Positions 42,855 through 51,224 of a stretch of 64,000 nt of DNA are shown here, in pieces. The translations under genes and the position numbers were made by a program. Below the pieces are notes generated by a model. It was not told where the DNA came from. It was given only the letters and a program-made list of their open reading frames with translations, and did not search any database. The stretch lies in NCBI GenBank assembly GCA_964250765.1, contig CAXUHF010000013.1, positions 5,659 through 69,658 of the forward strand. Direction: 5' to 3'. Source of the stretch: JBBQVS01 sp964250765. GTDB taxonomy: Bacteria > Chloroflexota > Ktedonobacteria > Ktedonobacterales > Ktedonobacteraceae. Each line of letters opens with the position of its first letter. Within the stretch, counting starts at the first letter, position 1.

Positions 42855-44340
42855 TATAATCAAGAAAAACGTGTTTTCTGCCTTCATGTCACGACAAGCT
42901 TTTTTAGTACTGGCTGCTATTCCAGTTATAGCTGTTTTTGGTTTCCTATCAGTCCGATTGGGATCAGCCATTGCTTTGATTCTTCCTGTGCTACTTGTGT
43001 TCATCCTTCTCGTGCTTGCACGCCAACAAGAGCTACTCGCAGCTCTTATTCTCTTTCTGCATCTCTATGTCGATTGGTACTTAGGTTTTTCTGTGGTCGC
43101 GCAAGCAATCACAATTACCCTCCTTGTTGTCTTTTTCGTTCTCCGCTCACCTCGTTATCCTTGGGCGAAACCGCGCGTATTATGGCTCTGGATACTGTTA
43201 TTACTACTCGCTATTTCTCCAACAATAAGGGGCACGACCAGTATTCATGAGGCTCTCTACTATTTCCCCGATGTTCTTGGCGGTAGTCTGCTGATGATCT
43301 GGCTTGGAACACTTCTTGCACGAGATGTTGCAAGCGTTGCCCGTGCTTTTACATATATTGCCGCCGTTGGAACAGTGTTGGCTCTCATTGGAATTATTCA
43401 ATACAAGACGGGGATATTATTGTTCAAGTCAGCTCGTTTTGATGCATCTATCAATGCGGCAGATAACTATGTATTGCTACAAGGTTCCACCATTTTTCGC
43501 ATAGGTTTGTTCTTTGTCAATCCCGATTGGAGTGGTGCCTTTTTTGCGCTGATGCTTTTCATTCCTTTTGGACTTTTTGTTTATACATCGTCTATCCCGC
43601 TTAAAATCATATATCTGATACAGACTATTCTTTTGTTGCCCGCACTGCTTTTTACCTATAGTAATGGTGCTTGGATAGGTGTCTTTGTAGGACTCTTAGT
43701 ATTTACTGTACTTGTTGGAAGAAATTATTACCGCGTCCTCATTCTCTCGGTTGGAGGTATTGTTGTCGTTCTCGCCTTGACCCTCTTTTCTTCTCAAATA
43801 CTGCTGCAAATTCGACATGCATCAGGACAGCAAGAGCTTTCACTACGGTTGGGAGCGTGGGAGACAGGAATAAAGGTTATGCAAGCTTTTCCTTGGTCTG
43901 GTATTGGTTTAGGGCTAACTCGATATCTTCAAGGTGCTGAGCCATATAGAGTTCCAGCACAATATATCAGTTTGGCTCACCCCCACAACTCGTATATCGA
44001 ACTTGGAGCTATGGGAGGTATTCCTCTACTTCTAGTTTTTGTCGCATTGCTCTCATACGCACTATGGCAGGCGTGGCGTATCCGTTTCTTCTGTGATCGT
44101 CCCGCACGTGCTTTATTCGCTGGTGGTATTGCTGCTATTGTAACAATAAGCGTTAACAGCTTTAGTATCAACGAGTGGACGCTTCCTCCTCTAGCGGCCT
44201 TTGGGTGGCTTATTCTTGGCATTATTTCATCACCACTTCTGGAAAAAAGCCTGGCAACTGTGGATGTATCAGAGCCTATACAAGAGGTAATACTGGAGAA
44301 CGAGTCAGCCGCTCTAGCAATCGAACTCGTTCATAGGTAA
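42847..44340 (+). CDS. O-antigen polymerase/ligase-type membrane protein (Wzy/WaaL family)
   Basis: A 497-residue polytopic protein with about 11-12 membrane helices, starting at GTG 42847. The Wzy_C region is visible: a long periplasmic loop with LRLGAWETGIKVMQAFPWSG then IGLGLTRYL, followed by HPHNSYIELGAMGGIPLLLV, whose HPHN motif is characteristic of WaaL/Wzy proteins. It would polymerise lipid-linked repeat units outside the membrane. The C-terminal 35 residues are acidic and cytoplasmic. It lies between a glycosyltransferase and the flippase gene, the classical Wzx/Wzy arrangement. Confidence 0.85.
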   Translation: MNSIIKKNVFSAFMSRQAFLVLAAIPVIAVFGFLSVRLGSAIALILPVLLVFILLVLARQQELLAALILFLHLYVDWYLGFSVVAQAITITLLVVFFVLRSPRYPWAKPRVLWLWILLLLLAISPTIRGTTSIHEALYYFPDVLGGSLLMIWLGTLLARDVASVARAFTYIAAVGTVLALIGIIQYKTGILLFKSARFDASINAADNYVLLQGSTIFRIGLFFVNPDWSGAFFALMLFIPFGLFVYTSSIPLKIIYLIQTILLLPALLFTYSNGAWIGVFVGLLVFTVLVGRNYYRVLILSVGGIVVVLALTLFSSQILLQIRHASGQQELSLRLGAWETGIKVMQAFPWSGIGLGLTRYLQGAEPYRVPAQYISLAHPHNSYIELGAMGGIPLLLVFVALLSYALWQAWRIRFFCDRPARALFAGGIAAIVTISVNSFSINEWTLPPLAAFGWLILGIISSPLLEKSLATVDVSEPIQEVILENESAALAIELVHR

Positions 44341-44355
44341 AAAGAATAAAATAGC

Positions 44356-46245
44356 ATGATGAAGAAAATGGAACCTCGTCACTATGAAAAAGAGCCTGTA
44401 AGCGATGCTACTCCCTTTGCACCAGATGATCTCGCTCTACAACCTACTTGTTCTCTGCCCTTAGTTGAACCAGATGATCTTTCTCTCCAACCAACCAATT
44501 CTTTGTCTATTGTTCATGATGAGCAGAAGACAGAGAAGCAGTTCATCTCTGCATTGAATAAACAAAGAACATCATTGAAATCTTTTCCGGGAATTGAAAA
44601 GAGAGTCTCTTCGTCGAGACAAGAAAGCCAACATGAGTACGATTGGTCTGTTGCACTTGTACCAACACTTATCATGCCAACTCCTGTTGTCATGGAGGAC
44701 ATCGCGCTTACTCCAACACTCATTATGCCCATTCCCGTTCCTGCACAGGATAATAAGCTTGATAACACCTCTTCGCAGCCAGGGAGTAACGTAGAAACAC
44801 TACGTAAGCTTTTGAAAAGTTCAGGCATCTATGCACTCGCATCAGTTGCTACACCACTTATCACGCTTGGTCTTTCTCCGTTTTTAGCACGGCATCTTAC
44901 ACCATCTGAGTATGGTGCCTTTACTATCATAAATACTTTTGTCAGCCTTATGGCAGGAATAACACAATTGGGGTTGGGGTCTGCTTTCTTCCGCGCATAT
45001 AGTTATGATTATTCAGGTGAAAAAGAGAGACGCGACGTGCTGGCGACGGTCAACACGTTGCTTGGTATTACTTCAATTGCTACAGTTATCATCATGTGTA
45101 TTAGTGCCTCATGGCTTGCAACGTTTCTCTTTGGTCAGTCCTCGTTTAGCACTATTATCTACCTGGGAGCCGTAATTGTTCTTTTACAAAACCTTACGGT
45201 TCCTGGTTTTTCCTGGCTACGCGCAGAAAATAAACCATTATTGTATTCTTTGCTTTCCATTAGTAATCTGCTTATTTCATTAGCAACAAATCTTGTCCTG
45301 ATAGGAATATTCTCTTTCGGTTTGACCGGAGCGGTGCTTGGGCTAGGAAGTGGATATGCCTTTGTCACTCTTTGCGTATTACCCATTGTACTCAAGCACG
45401 CAGGTGTCAAGATACGACCCGATATCGCTCGTAATCTCCTCTCATTTGGACTGCCGTTGGTACTCAATGTTATCTCTTACTGGGCCTTACAAGTTTTGGA
45501 TCGCTATCTGCTACACATCTTTGGATCTCTCGCTCAAACCTCTGAATATTCTGTTGCATACTCACTAGGCTCTGCGATATCTATTGTTGTCATATCGCCT
45601 TTCACGTTAGCTTGGCCTACGGCGATGTTTACGATAGCGAAACGCAAGGATGCGGCCCGTGTCTTTCAAGGTGTATTTCGCTTATTTGGCTTCTTTTTAT
45701 TGCTTGCGGCCTTCGGTCTCTCACTTATAGGAAAACTATTGTTATACCTACTCTTTCCACCTGTCTACCATGCCGCGGCTTTTGTTATTCCTATCGTATC
45801 TGTATCACTGGCGTTTTATGGCCTCTACTACATCGTGACTGTAGGCTTAAATATTAAACGTAAAACAGTGATTATTAGCATGTTCTCCACTGTTGCTGCC
45901 GTAAGTAATCTCGCCCTTAATCTTGTATTGATTCCAACGTATGGAGCGATGGGTGCCGCCGTTGCAACGCTGCTAGCGTATATTGTATTAGCTCTTGTCG
46001 CATATATCGTGAATCAACGTATCTATCCTCTACCATTTGAAGTTGGCAAATTCGCTCTTGCTTTTCTACTTGGTGTTGCTCTCTATTGGGGTAGCGATAT
46101 GCTCTCACAGTCATATCCCGTTGGAGTGAGCATGGCTATTTCTGTGTGTGCTTTCCTGTTATACGGCATAACCCTCACATTAGCAGAATTGCTCTCACTA
46201 TGGCGTAAGAAAGAGCTATTTAAGATATATAGGAGACCTTCGTAA
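44356..46245 (+). CDS. Wzx-type oligosaccharide flippase with a repeat-bearing N-terminal extension
   Basis: A 629-residue protein; typical Wzx flippases are about 420-480. Residues from about 155 onward form the polysaccharide-transport fold with 12-14 helices (LKSSGIYALASVATPLITLG opens the domain; NVISYWALQVLDRYLLHIFG is the first-lobe motif). The extra 150 residues are soluble and contain paired repeats: PDDLALQPTCSLPLV and PDDLSLQPTNSLSIV (about 24-54), then VPTLIMPTPV and TPTLIMPIPV (about 101-127). They are rich in Pro, Thr and Ser with Asp clusters and look disordered, suggesting a docking or regulatory segment. The extension is unusual for the family. Confidence 0.85.
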   Translation: MMKKMEPRHYEKEPVSDATPFAPDDLALQPTCSLPLVEPDDLSLQPTNSLSIVHDEQKTEKQFISALNKQRTSLKSFPGIEKRVSSSRQESQHEYDWSVALVPTLIMPTPVVMEDIALTPTLIMPIPVPAQDNKLDNTSSQPGSNVETLRKLLKSSGIYALASVATPLITLGLSPFLARHLTPSEYGAFTIINTFVSLMAGITQLGLGSAFFRAYSYDYSGEKERRDVLATVNTLLGITSIATVIIMCISASWLATFLFGQSSFSTIIYLGAVIVLLQNLTVPGFSWLRAENKPLLYSLLSISNLLISLATNLVLIGIFSFGLTGAVLGLGSGYAFVTLCVLPIVLKHAGVKIRPDIARNLLSFGLPLVLNVISYWALQVLDRYLLHIFGSLAQTSEYSVAYSLGSAISIVVISPFTLAWPTAMFTIAKRKDAARVFQGVFRLFGFFLLLAAFGLSLIGKLLLYLLFPPVYHAAAFVIPIVSVSLAFYGLYYIVTVGLNIKRKTVIISMFSTVAAVSNLALNLVLIPTYGAMGAAVATLLAYIVLALVAYIVNQRIYPLPFEVGKFALAFLLGVALYWGSDMLSQSYPVGVSMAISVCAFLLYGITLTLAELLSLWRKKELFKIYRRPS

Positions 46246-46246
46246 T

Positions 46247-47473
46247 ATGAATGTCAGTGTAGACACTAGAGTTGCTGTAATGCAGTCACAAAAATGGGCG
46301 TCTTTCAAGGTGTGTATGCATGTACGTGGTATGGCACGTACGGATGGTCGTGTATTGCGTGAGGCGGAGGCTCTTGTACAGCAAGGCGTGGCTGTTACTA
46401 TTGTTGATATAGAGCAAGAGCGTGGAAGACCAGTAGAGGAAAATGTCACTGCCATCAGGTTACGACATACCTTCCCGTTCACGGTACCTTTCTTGCCGAA
46501 ACTCAAGTTGTGGAGCATTGTAAACGTCGTGTATTCGCATCTCAATTGCACAATACAATTGATACGCATGAAGGCTGACGCTTATCATGCTCATGATTGG
46601 ACCGCTTTACCAGACTGTTACATTGCATCCCTCTGGCATCATAAACCGCTTATTTTCGATGCTCATGAGTTACCGCTTTCAGAACTCGATGGTTCGTACT
46701 GGTTACGCTGGCAAAAACTGTTTACCCGCCTATTAGCGGTTATTGTGCCGCACTGTGCAGGAGTCATTACCGTCTCTCCCCCGATTGCTCAGGAGATACA
46801 GCATTGTTATACTCCTTCTCAAGTCACACTCGTCCGTAACATCCATCGTTACGTGCCTGTTTCTCACAGTAACCGTCTGCGTGAGGCTCTTGATTTAGGA
46901 CCAGAAATACATATCGCTCTCTATCAAGGAAATCTTCAACCGCTTCGGGGATTAGATATACTCGTGCGAGCAGCATCATTTCTCGATTTCAATACTGTCA
47001 TTGTGCTTATGGGCAAAGCATATGGTGATACGCTTGCTCAACTCGAAGCACTTATTGAGCAGGAGCAGGTTGCGCACCGTGTAAAAATTATTCCGCCTGC
47101 ACCCTATGCCGACTTGCTTAAATGGACAACCTCGGCAGATGTTGGCTTAATCTTGTATACACCTGAGGAGTCATTAAATATTCGGTGGTGCCTTCCCAAT
47201 AAGCTCTTTGAATATATCATGGCTGGTCTGCCGATACTTGCTACTCAACTAGATGCAGTCTCAGAGATTCTTCAGCAATATCATGTTGGACGTGTTGTTC
47301 CTTCACTTACTCCAGAAGCAATAGCTGCTGCCATCAACCTTCTATTAGCAGATACAGAGGCTCTAGCAGAGATGCGCCGTTTTGCACTAGAAGCAGCCCA
47401 AGGTGATTTATGTTGGGAGACAGAACAGCAGCAATTGATTGAACTTTATGCTAGCATTTTGCACCATTCTTGA
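46247..47473 (+). CDS. Glycosyltransferase (GT4-like)
   Basis: A 408-residue glycosyltransferase. An opening CMHVRGMARTDGRVLREAEA, then DAYHAHDWTALPDCYIAS, FDAHELPLSEL and ALYQGNLQPLRGLDILVRAA show the two Rossmann-like domains of GT-B enzymes. The C-terminal motif is NKLFEYIMAGLPILATQLDA, with the glutamate pattern of retaining GT4 enzymes. Start codon ATG 46247 follows the flippase stop by one base, with AGGAGA upstream. Substrate unknown. Confidence 0.82.
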   Translation: MNVSVDTRVAVMQSQKWASFKVCMHVRGMARTDGRVLREAEALVQQGVAVTIVDIEQERGRPVEENVTAIRLRHTFPFTVPFLPKLKLWSIVNVVYSHLNCTIQLIRMKADAYHAHDWTALPDCYIASLWHHKPLIFDAHELPLSELDGSYWLRWQKLFTRLLAVIVPHCAGVITVSPPIAQEIQHCYTPSQVTLVRNIHRYVPVSHSNRLREALDLGPEIHIALYQGNLQPLRGLDILVRAASFLDFNTVIVLMGKAYGDTLAQLEALIEQEQVAHRVKIIPPAPYADLLKWTTSADVGLILYTPEESLNIRWCLPNKLFEYIMAGLPILATQLDAVSEILQQYHVGRVVPSLTPEAIAAAINLLLADTEALAEMRRFALEAAQGDLCWETEQQQLIELYASILHHS

Positions 47474-47543
47474 ACAAAAAATTTCGTAAGAAACTTCGCT
47501 TTCTAGCTTGCTAGTATATATAGATGTGAAACGGAGCATGTAT

Positions 47544-48869
47544 ATGAACTCATCTATTCATTATGACAACACTACAACTGAGATAGAGAATCGTAGACCT
47601 CATATGAATCAGGGTGCAACCGCACAAGTACAGGTATGCGTTCCAATTACTGGCTTTCCTATTCCCGGCGGTATGCGAGGCGTTCTCGCGGGGGTTGCAC
47701 TGGTGATGCATGATCAATGGGCACTGAATTACCTCACACACACGAAGGGTACAGAGAGTGACGCGTTTGCAATCGAGCAATTTGGTGGTAGATGGGCGCA
47801 TCCCTGGCAGTTTCCGAGTGTGTGGCTCTATAGTTTCGCCGGTTTTTGTAAACTCATGAAGGTACTTCATCGCAATCCATCCTATCAACTTATACTGCCG
47901 CAGGATGGTGTATTTACAGGGGCATTTGCGGCAATCGCGGGAAAAATTACTGGTAGACGTGTGGTGTGTATGGATCATGGCAGCATCACGTTATTGAATA
48001 GTGTGGCTTATCGAAGGGAACGCTATAATGAGTTGAGGATGTATTCACGAGTTCGTCGTCTTTTTTCTGCGCTTCGGTTTGCGTGGTATTGGCGATCACT
48101 CCGTCTTCTTGCACAGATAGCAACTCGTTACACAGACCATTTTCTCATTGCAGGCGATGAAGTAGCGGACGTTTACATACAACAGTTAGGTGTGCATCCA
48201 GAACGCATCACGCGCTACGCCTACACAGTAGATACTACCCGCTTTACGCCACTTGATAAGGAAGCTAAGGCGATACTCCGAGCAGAACACAGTTTTTCGC
48301 AAGAAACCATTCTTATTACTCTTATCAATCGGCTTGCACCAGAGAAAGGACTATCTCAGGCGTTAGAAGGTATCGACACAACTTTGCGAACACTAAAATC
48401 AGAGATACGCCAACGTGTAAAGGTTCTGATAGTCGGGGATGGTCCATTGCGGGCGTCGCTTCTGGATGACATACAACGGCGAGGTTTGACTGCTACCTGT
48501 TGCCTCTATGGTGAAGCCACACCTGCTACGGTGGTAGACTTGCTAGCCATCACGGACATTTTTCTCTACAGTGGAACGCGTGGTACAAACTATTCAATGG
48601 CGGTACTGGAAGCAATGGCTGCGAGTTGTGCTGTGGTTGCCACAACCTCTCCACAGTCAAATGCATTGTTGTTGGCGGAAGAACGCGGTATCGCAGTCTC
48701 TCCCGATAGTGCTTCAGAGATTGCTGGTGCGCTTACACATCTTTGTAACAACTCAGAACTCATTCCTCGTATGGGGCAAGCGGCACGAACATATGTTGCG
48801 TATCATCATTCGGCTGCCGCACTTCAGCGTAGCCTATTACAGGCATCATCCCTTTCTGCCGATAAGTAA
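47544..48869 (+). CDS. Glycosyltransferase (GT4-like)
   Basis: A 441-residue protein from ATG 47544, chosen because GGAG is 8 bases upstream; ATG 47538 is also possible. The N-terminus has ITGFPIPGGMRGVLAGVALV, a GT-B opening, and LILPQDGVFTGAFAAIAGKI. The C-terminal domain shows ITLINRLAPEKGLSQALEGI, VLIVGDGPLRASL, and NYSMAVLEAMAASCAVVATT with the conserved acidic residue. It probably adds another sugar of the repeat. It is the fourth glycosyltransferase of the cluster. Confidence 0.84.
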   Translation: MNSSIHYDNTTTEIENRRPHMNQGATAQVQVCVPITGFPIPGGMRGVLAGVALVMHDQWALNYLTHTKGTESDAFAIEQFGGRWAHPWQFPSVWLYSFAGFCKLMKVLHRNPSYQLILPQDGVFTGAFAAIAGKITGRRVVCMDHGSITLLNSVAYRRERYNELRMYSRVRRLFSALRFAWYWRSLRLLAQIATRYTDHFLIAGDEVADVYIQQLGVHPERITRYAYTVDTTRFTPLDKEAKAILRAEHSFSQETILITLINRLAPEKGLSQALEGIDTTLRTLKSEIRQRVKVLIVGDGPLRASLLDDIQRRGLTATCCLYGEATPATVVDLLAITDIFLYSGTRGTNYSMAVLEAMAASCAVVATTSPQSNALLLAEERGIAVSPDSASEIAGALTHLCNNSELIPRMGQAARTYVAYHHSAAALQRSLLQASSLSADK

Positions 48870-48931
48870 TCTATAAAAGTATTCAGCGTCCAGATGTACG
48901 TTGTAGGGATAGTTTGTGTTGGAGACAGTTT

Positions 48932-50095
48932 TTGAAAAAGCGATCATCAAGTAGAGCGCAACGTATTCTCGTCCTTTCTGGTATAGCTATGCTCCTCTCA
49001 CTTCTGCTCTATGGTGTGTTTTTGAGTGAAATCAAATACATTTCTTATGGTAGCCCAGAAATTCCACTGGCAAAGCCTTTGGGGTCTACCGGTGCTACCT
49101 ACTACGTCTCCCCTATCGGTAATGACAGGAATGATGGCTCTCAGAAGCATCCTTTTGCCACAATTCAGCAAGCGGCAAGTATCGCGCGACCTGGAACCAC
49201 GGTGCATGTTCTACCAGGAATATACACGCAATCTATACAGAGTCAAGCGAAGGGAACGGCGAGAGCGCGTATCACTTTTGTGTCTGACACGAAATGGGGA
49301 GCGCGCATTGAGACGCACAGTACCAGGTCTTCCTGGGTAAATTATGGTGACTACGTTGATATTCGGGATTTTGATATCACTGGAAGCGGTGATATAGGAA
49401 TTAATAATTATGGTTCCTTTGTCCATATCATTGGAAATCATGTTCATAACTACGCGTCCACATCTTGTATCAGTGTAGGAGCGGCAGGTATTGATAATTC
49501 AACACTTGGTACCAATCACGGTAATGATGTTATTGGCAATGTTGTAAATTCTATAGGACCACCTTTTCGTACTCCTTGCAACCTGGATCAAGGCATCTAT
49601 AACTCTACACCCGGAGGGTCTATCGTAAATAACATCGTTTACCAGATTGCCTCCTTTGGTATTCACAACTGGCATGCGTCCGCTAATGAAACTATTGCGA
49701 ATAATCTTGTTTTTGAGTGTGGGCGCGGCGGTATCATTATCGCGGCGGATATGACTCTTGCGGACAACTTTCTTGTGACCAACAATATTGTAATTCACAA
49801 TCATCAATTGGGTATCTATGAATTTGGTCGGGTAGGAAGTCATAACCGCTATCTTCGTAATATAGTATTCGCCAATCCAATAAATCTTCTTTTAAAACCA
49901 GGATCGGTACAGGATACGCGTATTGTTGATCCTAAACTCGTAAACTACCAGCCTAATGGAAGTGGCAACTACCATTTAAGCCGTTATAGTCCTGCTATTG
50001 GTACGGGTACAGCGTTAGGTGCGCCAACAACTGATATTGATGGGGTCAGTCGCTCTCTTAAGGCAGTAGATATTGGACCCTATGATGCGGTTTGA
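48932..50095 (+). CDS. Right-handed parallel beta-helix protein, membrane-anchored or secreted
   Basis: A 387-residue protein. TTG 48932 is the chosen start (GGAG 7 bases upstream); it gives MKKRSSSRAQRILVLSGIA, a basic N-terminus followed by a signal anchor. After this comes YYVSPIGNDRNDGSQKHPFA, the beginning of many polysaccharide-active or DUF1565-like beta-helix domains, then repeated N-rich turns (NNYGSFVHIIGNHVH, NGNDVIGNVV, SIVNNIVYQIASFGIHNWHA). The C-terminal LSRYSPAIGTG and DIDGVSRSLKAVDIGPYDA form the usual closing segment. It may be a polysaccharide lyase or hydrolase that edits the exopolymer, but catalytic residues are not identifiable. Confidence 0.8.
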   Translation: MKKRSSSRAQRILVLSGIAMLLSLLLYGVFLSEIKYISYGSPEIPLAKPLGSTGATYYVSPIGNDRNDGSQKHPFATIQQAASIARPGTTVHVLPGIYTQSIQSQAKGTARARITFVSDTKWGARIETHSTRSSWVNYGDYVDIRDFDITGSGDIGINNYGSFVHIIGNHVHNYASTSCISVGAAGIDNSTLGTNHGNDVIGNVVNSIGPPFRTPCNLDQGIYNSTPGGSIVNNIVYQIASFGIHNWHASANETIANNLVFECGRGGIIIAADMTLADNFLVTNNIVIHNHQLGIYEFGRVGSHNRYLRNIVFANPINLLLKPGSVQDTRIVDPKLVNYQPNGSGNYHLSRYSPAIGTGTALGAPTTDIDGVSRSLKAVDIGPYDAV

Positions 50096-50115
50096 TAAAA
50101 TAATGAGGATATCTG

Positions 50116-50230
50116 TAGGAACCGATGATGCACATTCATAAAATAACGTGCTAATTCGCCTCACGGACGCTCCTTGCGGGCGTCCGTGGGATTCCCAAAG
50201 TAATTCGTTAACCTGCATCATCGGTCCCTA
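50116..50230. repeat. 115-bp inverted-repeat element (MITE-like)
   Basis: The ends (50116-50132 and 50214-50230) are 17-bp inverted repeats with one mismatch: TAGGAACCGATGATGCA against TGCATCATCGGTCCCTA. The inner hairpin at 50162-50188 lies within. A related motif, TAGGGACCGAT, occurs at 63787-63797, also near a GCGTCC/GGACGC hairpin, so this is a repeat family in the genome. Confidence 0.65.
50162..50188. terminator. Hairpin, possible bidirectional terminator
   Basis: CACGGACGC (50162-50170) and GCGTCCGTG (50180-50188) form a perfect 9-bp GC-rich stem with a 9-base loop. There is no T-run on either side, so intrinsic termination is doubtful; it may only be part of the repeat element. Confidence 0.4.
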
Positions 50231-50407
50231 ATGAATATTGACAACCAAAAATGGTCATTCTTTTCGGTAGGGGCAACAATTCATTGCGCCCAAAGATGAG
50301 TCGGAAGAGGTTCGCATTGGAAGAGTGAATCATTGCCGTATTCGATTGTCAAAGTTCATCAGGTATCCCCATGTTATTTTGTTAATCTTCATTACACAGA
50401 CAATAGC

Positions 50408-51172
50408 TTAATCAACGGTAGTTGTAGGAGTAATGGAATCATTTTGGTAAATGAGACTAACGAGGTGAGTGTCAAGCAGTTTCAAACGCTCCAATGTGTC
50501 TGCTAACCAGGGCGAACGTGGAGCAAGCCAACGTGCAAGTGGAGGAGCAAGGGTTGTTGGCTTGAATGTAAATTGTACACCCTGTCGCTTGAATAATTGC
50601 TGCACCTGTCGTCGCGGAATGCCCACTACAGCAGGATTACGTGGATTGGAATAGGCGAAATCGTAGCAGAGTATGAGACCACCTGGTTTGCGTACACGCC
50701 ATATTTCGTCGGCGATACTCTTACGTAAGGACTTGTCCAAAATAGAACTGAAGACGACGGATAGCGTCACCAAATCGAAACTTGCGTCTGGATAGGGTAA
50801 TTGATGAGCACTGCCTATTTGCCAATTGATTGCAGGATTGTTTTGCCGCGCTCGTTCGATGCGTTCTGCAATAAGATCAATGCCCGATAGATTGCCTGGC
50901 TGTGCTCCATACGCGAGAAAGCGTTGTAGTTGCATACCATTACCACAGCCAACATCTAAAATCTTTTTCTCCACGAATTGAGTGAACTGCTGTTCCTTGA
51001 GCAATGCCAGCATAGTTCGCTCTACACCATGCGTTTGTAAAAGTGTAGCTTCATTAAAAAGGCTATATCGTTCAGCAAAGGCAAGATTGCTTGCCCTACA
51101 TTCATATTCCTGCTTGATACGTAAAAGTTCACGCTCTGTATCTTCTTGCGTTTTCCCCTGTGTTCTCTGCAT
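50408..51172 (-). CDS. SAM-dependent methyltransferase
   Basis: A 254-residue class I methyltransferase. Motif I is ILDVGCGNGMQLQRFL near residues 71-86, with GIDLIAERIERARQNN as motif II and LPYPDASFDLVTLSVVFSSI as the motif III-IV region. The N-terminal 60 residues (QEDTERELLRIKQEYECRAS) are helical and could cap the active site. AGGGAAAAATG provides the ribosome site. Together with the downstream AsnB-like gene on the same strand it may modify the polysaccharide, but a specific substrate is not implied. Confidence 0.84.
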   Translation of the reverse strand: MQRTQGKTQEDTERELLRIKQEYECRASNLAFAERYSLFNEATLLQTHGVERTMLALLKEQQFTQFVEKKILDVGCGNGMQLQRFLAYGAQPGNLSGIDLIAERIERARQNNPAINWQIGSAHQLPYPDASFDLVTLSVVFSSILDKSLRKSIADEIWRVRKPGGLILCYDFAYSNPRNPAVVGIPRRQVQQLFKRQGVQFTFKPTTLAPPLARWLAPRSPWLADTLERLKLLDTHLVSLIYQNDSITPTTTVD

Positions 51173-51224
51173 TTTTCCCTACGTTTACTCCCATATTCAA
51201 TAAGGGTTACTTAACTCGGTTCAA

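Larger units (their letters stand above)
50096..50407. other. Intergenic region with structured elements
   Basis: 312 bases between the convergent polysaccharide cluster and the methyltransferase gene. It holds a 115-bp inverted-repeat element (50116-50230) with an inner hairpin that could terminate transcription. In 50231-50407 the motif GTAGGGGCAACAATTCATTG recalls intergenic repeats of this kind of genome. No coding potential is seen. Confidence 0.5.

Noticed and set aside
48914..48931. Earlier TTG start for the beta-helix protein
   Set aside because: It has no ribosome site and adds residues unlike a signal anchor; TTG 48932 has GGAG at proper spacing.
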